Origin: Desulfobulbus sp.
GTDB taxonomy: Bacteria > Desulfobacterota > Desulfobulbia > Desulfobulbales > Desulfobulbaceae
Direction: 5' to 3'
Assembly (NCBI GenBank): GCA_011051825.1
Contig: DRKH01000322.1
Coordinates: 1 to 6,503 of the forward strand
Length of the DNA: 6,503 nucleotides
Shown piece after piece: positions 1-5,953 of this stretch (the first letter of the stretch is position 1; the number at the start of each line of letters is the position of its first letter). The position numbers and the translations under genes are program-made. Below the pieces are notes generated by a model. It ran no database searches. It was not told the DNA's origin and was given only the letters and a program-made list of their open reading frames with translations.

Positions 1-139
1 AATCAGTGAAATCAGCCTGACCCTTTGTTGCAAGCACACGGGTGATTGCTGCGGTCAGCGTGGTTTTACCATGATCGATATGGCCGATTGTTCCTACATT
101 GACATGCGGCTTTGTCCGCTCAAATTTTTCCTTTGCCAT
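1..139 (-). CDS. tuf: Elongation factor Tu, N-terminal fragment (cut by window edge)
   Basis: EF-Tu is the cytoplasmic GTPase that delivers aminoacyl-tRNA to the ribosomal A site. Only the first 46 codons are present; the gene continues past the left edge. The visible protein begins MAKEKFERTKPHVNVGTIG and carries the G1/P-loop GHIDHGKT at residues 19-26, followed by TLTAAITRVLATKGQADFTD, which is typical of bacterial EF-Tu. The ATG at 139 is preceded by a GAGGAGA Shine-Dalgarno (147-153) with 7 nt of spacing. It is the last visible gene of a tRNA-tuf cluster and starts 67 nt after the CCA end of tRNA-Thr(GGT). There is no obvious terminator or strong promoter in that gap, so co-transcription with the tRNAs from the promoter at 715-742 is likely. 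Many proteobacteria carry a second tuf copy elsewhere, which cannot be judged here. Identification is very secure. Confidence 0.97.
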   Translation of the reverse strand, partial: MAKEKFERTKPHVNVGTIGHIDHGKTTLTAAITRVLATKGQADFTD

Positions 140-206
140 CAGCGTGTCTCCTCAGACAAGAATTCAACATGCCAGCCGATACCTGGTAACCGACTGCGAC
201 TGCTTA

Positions 207-281
207 TGGAGCCCACGACCGGACTTGAACCGGTGACTTCCTCCTTACCAAGGAGGTACTCTACCACTGAGTTACGTGGGC
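207..281 (-). tRNA. thrT: tRNA-Thr (anticodon GGT)
   Basis: A full cloverleaf is readable. The acceptor stem is GCCCACG/CGTGGGC, the D-stem ACTC/GAGT, the anticodon stem CCTCC/GGAGG around loop TTGGTAA, and the T-stem ACCGG/CCGGT around TTCAAGT. The discriminator is T and CCA is encoded, giving 75 nt. Anticodon GGT reads ACC and ACU. The threonine identity pairs G1-C72 and C2-G71 are present. It is the last tRNA before tuf and corresponds in order to E. coli thrT, which is the basis for the symbol. Confidence 0.97.
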
Positions 282-334
282 CCAAAAATCACAATAGAAT
301 AAAAACAACAACGCCCAAATATTGTCTGTTTAAA

Positions 335-410
335 TGGAGCGGGAAACGAGACTCGAACCCGCAACCCTCAGCTTGGAAGGCTGATGCTCTACCAATTGAG
401 CTATTCCCGC
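335..410 (-). tRNA. glyT: tRNA-Gly (anticodon TCC)
   Basis: The acceptor stem is GCGGGAA/TTCCCGC, the D-stem GCTC/GAGC, the anticodon stem TCAGC/GCTGA around loop CTTCCAA, and the T-loop TTCGAGT. The T-stem GCGGG/CTCGT contains two G-U wobbles. The discriminator is T, as is usual for bacterial tRNA-Gly, and CCA is encoded, giving 76 nt. Anticodon TCC reads GGA and GGG. It lies 53 nt upstream of tRNA-Thr(GGT) and matches the position of E. coli glyT. Confidence 0.97.
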
Positions 411-473
411 TCAAACAAGCAGACAATAATGGAGCGAACAAAGCACAGACTTTCTGCAGCCTGCTCATATTCA

Positions 474-558
474 TGGTGGAGGGGGGAGGATTTGAACCTC
501 CGAAGGCGTCGCCGACAGATTTACAGTCTGTTCCCTTTGACCACTCGGGAACCCCTCC
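474..558 (-). tRNA. tyrU: tRNA-Tyr (anticodon GTA)
   Basis: This is a class II tRNA of 85 nt with a long variable arm. The acceptor stem is GGAGGGG/CCCCTCC, the anticodon stem ACAGA/TCTGT around loop CTGTAAA, the variable-arm helix GGC/GCC, and the T-stem GGAGG/CCTCC around TTCAAAT. The discriminator is A and CCA is encoded. Anticodon GTA reads UAC and UAU. It lies 63 nt upstream of tRNA-Gly and matches the position of E. coli tyrU. Confidence 0.97.
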
Positions 559-626
559 ACTCAATATCTATATAAACCAGAAACCATATCTCTGATGATT
601 TCCGGACTGGTTCCTGCTTTTTCTCT

Positions 627-702
627 TGGAGCTGGCGATGGGACTTGAACCCGCAACCTGCTGATTACAAATCAGCTGCTCTGCCAGTTGAGCTACGCCA
701 GC
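627..702 (-). tRNA. thrU: tRNA-Thr (anticodon TGT)
   Basis: This is the first gene of the tRNA-tuf cluster, starting about 12 nt after the -10 box at 715-720. The acceptor stem is GCTGGCG/CGCCAGC, the D-stem GCTC/GAGC, and the anticodon stem GCTGA/TCAGC around loop TTTGTAA. The T-loop is TTCAAGT. The discriminator is T and CCA is encoded, giving 76 nt. Anticodon TGT reads ACA and ACG. The T-stem GCGGG/CCCAT has one C-A mismatch and one G-U pair, an imperfection that does not disturb the rest of the fold. Its position matches E. coli thrU. Confidence 0.96.
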
Positions 703-714
703 ATGAATCTTGCT

Positions 715-742
715 AATATAGCCTCGAGAAAATAAAAATCAA
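715..742 (-). promoter_or_regulatory. Sigma-70-type promoter of the tRNA-tuf cluster
   Basis: Reading the minus strand, a -35 box TTGATT (737-742) is followed after 16 nt by a -10 box TATATT (715-720), 5 of 6 matches to TATAAT. Initiation about 7 nt further on would fall around 708, giving a leader of only some 6 nt before tRNA-Thr(TGT) at 702. The upstream flank is A/T-rich, including a run of nine T on the plus strand, which resembles the UP-element-like flank of stable-RNA promoters. The promoter sits just beyond the qmo terminator, so the tRNA cluster need not depend on read-through. The assignment comes from motif and position only. Confidence 0.75.
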
Positions 743-770
743 GCTCTTTTTTTTTAAACAGGGAAAAATA

Positions 771-801
771 AAAAGGCCGTGGATTTGGTCCACGGCCTTT
801 T
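771..801 (-). terminator. Strong intrinsic terminator after qmoC
   Basis: A perfect 13-bp stem (771-783 with 789-801; core GGCCGTGGA/TCCACGGCC) has a 5-nt loop. On the minus strand the hairpin runs into TTTTTATTTTT, a classic rho-independent signal ending the qmo transcript. The outer A/T pairs also leave a T run on the plus strand, so it could terminate both ways, although no plus-strand gene converges on it. It lies 153 nt beyond the qmoC stop and about 29 nt before the -35 box of the tRNA promoter, insulating the two operons. Confidence 0.92.
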
Positions 802-954
802 TGTCAAAAAATCGCCCACGAAGCACTGTCGCTTCAGGCTATTTTCATGGTTCGAAGTCTATGCTATCTGTTGTGGCTGGGCCCTGAAAATCCCGAAGTC
901 TGCGCTCCGCTTATCTGGTCCAGCCATGCTGGTTTATCCCAAAAGGAGAAGAAA

Positions 955-2166
955 CTATCCTTCGTTAAGCGGGTTTTTCACATAGGCACTGTCCCGATAC
1001 CGTTCAAACGCCATGGCAAAGGTACGGTACACGAGATGGGCAAACTTGGTATACGGCATGTACAGAAACAGCATCATAACGGAAACAAGATGCAGATAAT
1101 AGGTTACATAGCCGACCGATGCGATTCCGATAAGCCGGAACAGTTCTGCACCAATACCGGTGACACCTACACCCATGATCATCCAGATCAGGAACCAGTC
1201 ATAAAAGGTTCTTGAAGCCTGACCATCCATTTCCATCTGACTCCGGTTTCCCCACAGGATGCCCGTACCGACAACCAGAGCGATGGCTGCAACGTTGGCC
1301 AGGATCTTGACCGGGTTCCACAGGGACATGGGACCGTGCAGTGAGGGAATAAAGATACCGAGCATATCCTGGGCAAAGGCGGAGTAAACCGTAACAAAAA
1401 ACAGCGCCATAAAGGCCCACATCAGCGGCAGATGACCACGAACCCGGTCTGCATTGGTCGTACATTCCCGAAAACGGTTATGTTGAACAATCTCAACAAT
1501 GGCCGGCCAGAGGAATTCTTTGATAAACTGCGGGATCGAAGGTTTGTACAGTGCTTCACCAACACCGGCATTCTCCGACATGGCCTTCCACATGGCTGAA
1601 ATCCCCTTATAGGAGGCAAAAACAGCAAGACCGGCGGACGGCAGCATGATCAGATCAATAAAAAAGACATTTTTGGCCAGCAGACGAAAATCCCAGTGAC
1701 CAAAAAAATGGCCATATCCGGCATGGGCAAACTGTTCAGTACTCGGAATGTGAAGCCCACCGGAAATCAGCCACATAACCAGGATCACAACGGCCGGTAT
1801 ACCGATCAGCATCGGCATATTTTTTCCGGAGCTGGCCAGCTTGGCAAGCCCTGCGGGCCAACCGTAAAACTTGTAGGCATAGGCACGAATTGCCCCGAGG
1901 ACATCACCGGGTTTTGCGCCACGCGGACAATAGGTTGTACAGTCACCACACTGATGACAGAGCAGTATGTTGGGATCGCCGACGAGCTTGTCTTTAAGTC
2001 CCCACTGGGCAAGTATCATTTCCCGCCGGGGAAACGGATTGTCGTCCGAAGAAAGTGGACAGACGACTGAACAGGTAGCACATTGAAAACATTTTTTCAG
2101 TGTATCGCCACCCGCAGCCTTCATGTCCTTGATAAAATCAAGATCGGGTTGCACGTTCATAGACAT
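955..2166 (-). CDS. qmoC: QmoC: haem b / iron-sulfur membrane subunit of the quinone-interacting membrane-bound oxidoreductase
   Basis: QmoC anchors the Qmo complex in the cytoplasmic membrane and passes menaquinol electrons toward QmoA/QmoB and APS reductase. The 403-residue protein is an HdrC-HdrE fusion. The N-terminal part has two [4Fe-4S] motifs, CFQCATCSVVCP (Cys26, 29, 32, 36) and CHQCGDCTTYCP (Cys70, 73, 76, 80). The rest is a NarI/HdrE-type cytochrome b region with about six hydrophobic spans, near residues 119-135, 168-185, 247-269, 286-306, 322-346 and 353-380. His359 and His377 in the last span, and His229 and His245 before the third, are haem-ligand candidates by position only. 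No signal peptide is evident. The start at 2166 has AGGAGG 5 nt upstream; Met3 is the only nearby alternative. Length matches the family. It follows qmoB after a 120-nt gap containing a hairpin and ends in TAG. No qmoD-like gene follows. Confidence 0.96.
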   Translation of the reverse strand: MSMNVQPDLDFIKDMKAAGGDTLKKCFQCATCSVVCPLSSDDNPFPRREMILAQWGLKDKLVGDPNILLCHQCGDCTTYCPRGAKPGDVLGAIRAYAYKFYGWPAGLAKLASSGKNMPMLIGIPAVVILVMWLISGGLHIPSTEQFAHAGYGHFFGHWDFRLLAKNVFFIDLIMLPSAGLAVFASYKGISAMWKAMSENAGVGEALYKPSIPQFIKEFLWPAIVEIVQHNRFRECTTNADRVRGHLPLMWAFMALFFVTVYSAFAQDMLGIFIPSLHGPMSLWNPVKILANVAAIALVVGTGILWGNRSQMEMDGQASRTFYDWFLIWMIMGVGVTGIGAELFRLIGIASVGYVTYYLHLVSVMMLFLYMPYTKFAHLVYRTFAMAFERYRDSAYVKNPLNEG

Positions 2167-2177
2167 TTTTTCCTCCT
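2167..2177 (-). promoter_or_regulatory. Ribosome binding site of qmoC
   Basis: A full AGGAGG (2172-2177) followed by five A residues precedes the ATG at 2166. An in-frame ATG two codons later would have a spacing of 11 nt, so the 5-nt spacing favours the upstream start, though not decisively. The strong site suits independent initiation, since qmoC is not translationally coupled to qmoB. Confidence 0.8.
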
Positions 2178-2232
2178 GTCCTGAAAGTAATTCAATATGT
2201 CGAAAAAGGTTATCCTAAAGCAAAAATATATA

Positions 2233-2268
2233 AATGTTACCATCCGGTATGAACCGGATGGTAACATT
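2233..2268 (-). repeat. 16-bp perfect hairpin in the qmoB-qmoC gap
   Basis: Arms at 2233-2248 and 2253-2268 are exactly complementary over 16 bp with a 4-nt loop. The core is CCATCCGGT/ACCGGATGG. In the transcript the hairpin begins 18 nt after the qmoB stop and is followed by the interrupted T-rich stretch TATATATTTTTG. It ends 66 nt before the qmoC start. It could be a leaky terminator or attenuator, a 3' stabiliser of qmoAB mRNA, or an RNase processing site. The structure is certain and its role is inferred. Confidence 0.8.
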
Positions 2269-2286
2269 ATCGACACAACAGAGAGG

Positions 2287-4569
2287 CTAGAAGCCCTTGA
2301 ACGGGTTTGGACCCAATTCAATGATCTCTTCGACAAATTCATCTATAATGGCGGGAATCTTGTCGTAATCGGAAATTGCTATCTGGCGGACGGCGCAACG
2401 TTCAGGTTCCAGACCCAGTGTACCGAGAGTTTCGCCGATATTCTCCATGCGCTTGGAGGCAATCTCAGAGCCCTTCACAAAATGGCACTGGTAGTCATCG
2501 CCATACCTGCAGCCCATCAGCAGTACACCGTCCATACCGGACGACATGGCATCCTTGATCCAGACCATGTTGACCGAACCAAGACAACGGACCGGAATAA
2601 AGCGGACCAGCCTGTTCATCTTGTTGCGATGCATTCCCGACATATCAAGAGCAGGATAGGCATCATTCTCGCAGACGAAAACTGCAATCCGCAGTTTGTC
2701 CTCATCATCATCGGGTACTTCAATGGCCTTGACCATTGAGCCGATCATATCGACATTGTAGTCCGAGAATCCGATAATACGCTCAGGGCAGGCACCCATA
2801 CAGGTACCGCAACGACGACAGCGGGTCGGATTCGGCAGCGGTGTTCCCTTCTCGTCATCATCAAGGGCACCAAACGGACATTCCTCCGTACACCGCTTAC
2901 ACTGGGTACAGCGTGAGAAGAAAAAGTCCGGATAGGTCATATCACCGGAGCGCGGATGAACGGCAACACCGCGATTTACCGATTCGATACACTGGATGGC
3001 TTTGAGAGCTGCACCGGTGGCATCATCCATGGTCTCTTCCATGGTCTCCGCCTTACGGACGCCGCCACAGGTATAAATACCGGTTCTCCGGGTCTCATAG
3101 GGAAAGCAGATAAAATGGGAATCCGCATAGCCGTCAAAGAGATCCAGATCAAGAAAGCCCGGTCCCTGACGATAGGCCAGATTGATGGAATTCTCAAAGG
3201 CGGTGGTCGGAACCATTCCGGCCGCAAGAACAACCATGTCCACATTAAGCGTGATCGCATCGCCAAGAAGCGTATCCGAGGCATGAACAGCAAGGCCGTT
3301 CTCAGTCTCTTCAACCTTGGTCACTGCGGCCTTGGTCAGAAATACACCGTCTTCCTGCTGCATACTCTTGTAAAAAAGCTCGGTATTTCCGGGAGTACGC
3401 ATGTGCTGATAGAGGATATAGGCCTCACCATCGGCATTATCCTCGCGAACGTAACGGGCCTGTTTCAGGGCAACCATGGAGGTAACGGAGTTACAGTAAG
3501 GGAAATCCTTGTCATCTTCGCCTGCACCGGGACTCTGAACAAAGGCAACCTTGGCCGGCACCTTGCCCTCTTTGGCAAGTTTTTCAAATTCGGCATTGGT
3601 GACAACATTTTTCAGGGTGCCATAGCCGAGATGCTCATATTCGGAGACATCGGCCGGGGTCCAGCCGGTGGCCAGAACTACGGCACCGAACATCTCCCCA
3701 TCGGGGTTGAGTTCGGTATAGACTTTCATACCGGCATTCGGATCTTCCATCTCGCCCTTGTCGATGAGATCCTGCTCATCGACGGTTACTTTGGCAGGTG
3801 CATCCCATTCGCTTGTGGTGCCGGCCGCCTTAAGGGTTACGTTAAAGGCTCCGGGAGCGCCGCCGATTCGAGCAACTTCCGTTGCCGTCTTGACGGTAAT
3901 GTTGGCATCTGAAGTAACGGCACTGATCATCTGATCAATATTCGGCGCTTCAAGATCGGTGTAGGGATACTTGGTCGGGAACATCTCGCGCCAGCCCAGG
4001 GCCTTGCCGCCGAGATTTTCGGTTTTCTCGACAATGGTTACCTGATATCCGGCCTTGCTGGCCTCGGTAGCAGCCGTCAGACCGGCGATACCGCCACCCA
4101 TGACAAGGATGCTTTTATTGACGGTTTCGAGCAGATAGGGTTCGGGCAGGTCGGCCTTCTGGGCACGGGTGACCGCCATGCGGACATAGTCTTCCCCCAT
4201 CTCCTGAATAAACTCATCAACCCCTTCGCTTTCAGCGGCCTCTTCACCGCCTTCTTCGCCGTCGGCCTCGGGTGTGCCTACAACCCAGGCCACCTGCTCA
4301 CGCAGGTTCCCACGGGTGGTCATAATACCTTCACCAAAATTAAACTCTTTCTGCATGACCCGTGGTGAACAGGCACACACGATAACAGAATTCACTCCGT
4401 TATCGGCAATATCTTTTTCAATCAGGGCACGGCCTTCTGCACTACAGAGACAGGTGTGTTCCTGCATCTCGGTGCCGGATTCTGAAGCAGCTGATTTCAA
4501 GCCATCAACATCCAGGACGTCGCCAATGCCACAACCAGTACAGAGATATGCACTATATACTTTATCCAT
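2287..4569 (-). CDS. qmoB: QmoB: HdrA-like FAD/iron-sulfur subunit with C-terminal FlpD/MvhD-like domain
   Basis: QmoB is a cytoplasmic electron-transfer subunit of the Qmo complex. The 760-residue protein shows, in order: an N-terminal HdrA-like region with Cys10/Cys13 (CTGCGIG), Cys40/Cys42 (CLC) and Cys65/Cys67 (CAC); an acidic linker at about 102-119; an FAD Rossmann motif GGGIAG at 158-163 with the downstream EKTENLGGKA segment; further HdrA-type flavoprotein sequence to about 545; two [4Fe-4S] motifs, CTQCKRCTEECP (Cys554, 557, 560, 564) and CRRCGTCMGACP (Cys584, 587, 590, 594); and a FlpD/MvhD-like domain from about 627 with Cys633, 662, 687 and 695, able to hold a [2Fe-2S] cluster. 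It ends PNPFKGF. Family length is normal at about 82 kDa. The ATG at 4569 follows an AGGAGG that includes the qmoA stop, implying coupling. No frameshift is seen. The domain architecture separates it from plain HdrA. Confidence 0.96.
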   Translation of the reverse strand: MDKVYSAYLCTGCGIGDVLDVDGLKSAASESGTEMQEHTCLCSAEGRALIEKDIADNGVNSVIVCACSPRVMQKEFNFGEGIMTTRGNLREQVAWVVGTPEADGEEGGEEAAESEGVDEFIQEMGEDYVRMAVTRAQKADLPEPYLLETVNKSILVMGGGIAGLTAATEASKAGYQVTIVEKTENLGGKALGWREMFPTKYPYTDLEAPNIDQMISAVTSDANITVKTATEVARIGGAPGAFNVTLKAAGTTSEWDAPAKVTVDEQDLIDKGEMEDPNAGMKVYTELNPDGEMFGAVVLATGWTPADVSEYEHLGYGTLKNVVTNAEFEKLAKEGKVPAKVAFVQSPGAGEDDKDFPYCNSVTSMVALKQARYVREDNADGEAYILYQHMRTPGNTELFYKSMQQEDGVFLTKAAVTKVEETENGLAVHASDTLLGDAITLNVDMVVLAAGMVPTTAFENSINLAYRQGPGFLDLDLFDGYADSHFICFPYETRRTGIYTCGGVRKAETMEETMDDATGAALKAIQCIESVNRGVAVHPRSGDMTYPDFFFSRCTQCKRCTEECPFGALDDDEKGTPLPNPTRCRRCGTCMGACPERIIGFSDYNVDMIGSMVKAIEVPDDDEDKLRIAVFVCENDAYPALDMSGMHRNKMNRLVRFIPVRCLGSVNMVWIKDAMSSGMDGVLLMGCRYGDDYQCHFVKGSEIASKRMENIGETLGTLGLEPERCAVRQIAISDYDKIPAIIDEFVEEIIELGPNPFKGF

Positions 4570-4576
4570 TGACCTT

Positions 4577-4582
4577 CCTCCT
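4577..4582 (-). promoter_or_regulatory. Ribosome binding site of qmoB overlapping the qmoA stop codon
   Basis: The last two bases of the qmoA stop TAG (4581-4583) are the first two bases of the AGGAGG at 4577-4582. Seven nt separate it from the qmoB ATG at 4569. Ribosomes finishing qmoA are therefore placed on the qmoB start signal, consistent with coupled, near-equimolar synthesis. Confidence 0.85.
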
Positions 4583-5834
4583 ACCGTCCAATCTGAATTG
4601 CTTTAAGGGCAGCAGCTGTCGATGATTGACCACTGGTATATACATCCACGGCTGATTTAGCACAACCGGCAGCAATCATACCCTTTTCAGGTTCCGAGAC
4701 AACAAAGCCGTTGCCGTCCATTGCCACACCAAGCGCCTTACCGGCCTCACCAAGAGCAGGTTGCATACCGGTTGCCAATATACACAAATCGACTTTCTGC
4801 TGAATCTTGGCACCGGTGACTGCGTTTTCCGCAACCATGGTCACGCCGCCGTCTTCTTCAGCTATAATGTCTGCGACCTTGCCTTTAATAAACTCAATAT
4901 TTGCATCATCCATCAGTTTTTCGCGGAAATGCTCATACTTCCCAGGTGTACGCAGATCAATGTAAAAGACATAGATCTTCGCTTCCGGGTAGCGTTCACG
5001 GATATAGGTGATCTGCTTGAATGTCGCCATGCAGCAGATATAGGAACAATGTTCGAGATGATTCTCGTCACGTGAACCGGCACATTGAACAAAACCGAAA
5101 GATTCAGGTTCCTTATCATCGCCGGGGCGAAGAATCTTTCCTGCAGTCGGCCCATTATCAGCAGCCATCCGCTCCATCATCATATTGGTGATGATAGCAG
5201 AAGATGAGTCCGGTTTGAGGTTGTCAAGTTTGCTGGCGTCATACGGGTTCCAGCCCGTTGCCCAGATAATGGAAGAGACGTTGACCGTAAATGACTTCGC
5301 TGTCATTTCTGTATCAATGGCGTTGTACTTACACGCTCCCTTGATGGCATCCAGACATTCGGCGGAACAGGCTTCCTTGTCCAGCACAAAACGGCGAGGA
5401 AAAGCCATCTCGTGCGGCAGGTAGATTGCCTTGGTTTTATTCATGCCGAAGTTGAAGGCATTGTCGATCTCGTCGGTACAAACCTCGGCACAATCACCAC
5501 AGGCGGTACAGTTTGAGTTGACATAACGGGGTGCGGTTTCAAGGGTGACCTCGAAGTTGCCGGCTTCTCCAGAGACCGATTTGACAGTGGTCATGGAATA
5601 CGCCCTGATCTTCCGGTTGTCCTTGACCCTCTTGAAGTTGATTTCCAAACCACATGTGGGGGGACAAAGTTTTGGGAAATACTGATTGAGCTGGGCAACC
5701 CGGCCGCCGAAATACGAATTCTTGTCGATAAGATATACCTCGTTACCAACTTCCGCCGCTTCCAACGCAGCGGTCAAACCGCTGATACCACCGCCCACAA
5801 CCAGTACTGCACCATTTCCTGCAGTGTCGCTCAT
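4581..5834 (-). CDS. qmoA: QmoA: FAD-binding HdrA-like subunit of the Qmo complex
   Basis: QmoA is the smaller HdrA-like flavoprotein of the cytoplasmic arm of Qmo, relaying electrons between QmoC/QmoB and APS reductase. The 417-residue protein has an N-terminal Rossmann FAD motif GGGISG at 14-19, then LIDKNSYFGGRVAQ at 35-48 and the LCPPTCGLE segment (Cys57, Cys61). A ferredoxin-like motif CTACGDCAEVCT (Cys109, 112, 115, 119) ends in Thr rather than the usual Pro. Cys156, 160 and 168, Cys251, and Cys263, 267 and 268 add further possible ligands. A second flavoprotein motif, CILATGMQPA (351-360), lies near the C-terminus. It lacks the twin ferredoxin motifs of full HdrA and QmoB. The ATG at 5834 has GGAGG (5841-5845) 6 nt upstream. 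Length is typical. It is the first gene of the qmoABC run, separated from aprA by a terminator and a palindromic leader. Confidence 0.96.
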   Translation of the reverse strand: MSDTAGNGAVLVVGGGISGLTAALEAAEVGNEVYLIDKNSYFGGRVAQLNQYFPKLCPPTCGLEINFKRVKDNRKIRAYSMTTVKSVSGEAGNFEVTLETAPRYVNSNCTACGDCAEVCTDEIDNAFNFGMNKTKAIYLPHEMAFPRRFVLDKEACSAECLDAIKGACKYNAIDTEMTAKSFTVNVSSIIWATGWNPYDASKLDNLKPDSSSAIITNMMMERMAADNGPTAGKILRPGDDKEPESFGFVQCAGSRDENHLEHCSYICCMATFKQITYIRERYPEAKIYVFYIDLRTPGKYEHFREKLMDDANIEFIKGKVADIIAEEDGGVTMVAENAVTGAKIQQKVDLCILATGMQPALGEAGKALGVAMDGNGFVVSEPEKGMIAAGCAKSAVDVYTSGQSSTAAALKAIQIGR

Positions 5835-5880
5835 GCCTAACCTCCATTACTGCTGGTATTGATGAAAAGGTTGATTTCTG

Positions 5881-5918
5881 GTTCAATTGAACGGAAAAGA
5901 AACTGCTTTTCCGTTCAA
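5881..5918 (-). repeat. Perfect 13-bp inverted repeat plus overlapping palindrome upstream of qmoA
   Basis: Arms TTGAACGGAAAAG (5887-5899) and CTTTTCCGTTCAA (5906-5918) flank 6 nt. The left arm also forms the 12-bp palindrome GTTCAATTGAAC with the preceding bases (5881-5892), so three TTGAAC half-sites lie within 38 bp. The element is 46 nt upstream of the qmoA start. It has no T run, so it is not a terminator. It could be a repressor or activator operator, or a 5' leader hairpin. I do not recognise it as the site of a known regulator. Confidence 0.75.
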
Positions 5919-5953
5919 CTCAAACAGAATTAAAATGAATATGTTTATAGTAA

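Noticed and set aside
289..564. A 91-codon minus-strand open frame across tRNA-Tyr and tRNA-Gly
   Set aside because: It is a translation of the tRNA genes themselves (for example the VPEWSKGTDCKSVG stretch is tRNA-Tyr). It is not a protein gene.
71..595. A 174-codon open frame on the plus strand with peptides such as GLEPVTSSLPRRYSTTELRG
   Set aside because: It runs antisense through three tRNA genes. Such tRNA-antisense peptides are a well-known spurious annotation artefact; there is no ribosome binding site, and the tRNAs explain the sequence.
807..835. A possible second terminator hairpin (GAAGC/GCTTC with a T6 run on the minus strand)
   Set aside because: The stem is only 5 bp and an 8-nt non-T stretch separates it from the T run. 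The 13-bp hairpin at 771-801 is a far better candidate.
779..1215. Two overlapping short plus-strand frames (779-985 and 847-1215) near the qmoC 3' end
   Set aside because: The first starts inside the terminator hairpin and the second is largely antisense to qmoC. Neither has a credible ribosome binding site or recognisable sequence.
2170..2232. A possible separate promoter for qmoC between the hairpin and its start
   Set aside because: The best TTGCTT box has no acceptable -10 partner at 16-18 nt spacing, so I did not annotate one.
2197..2739. A 180-codon plus-strand open frame covering the qmoB-qmoC gap and the 3' end of qmoB
   Set aside because: Its start lies in the intergenic region, it reads through the hairpin, and most of it is antisense to qmoB codons. 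There is no recognisable domain.
2956..3912. A 318-codon plus-strand open frame opposite qmoB
   Set aside because: It is fully antisense to the HdrA-like flavoprotein region of qmoB. No Shine-Dalgarno or family resemblance is visible, and its length follows from codon bias of the real gene.
5835..5950. A definite sigma-70 promoter for qmoA
   Set aside because: TTTAAT at 5929-5934 resembles a -10 box, but the matching -35 region is poor (TTTTTA, 16 nt upstream). It is mentioned only as a possibility under the palindrome finding.
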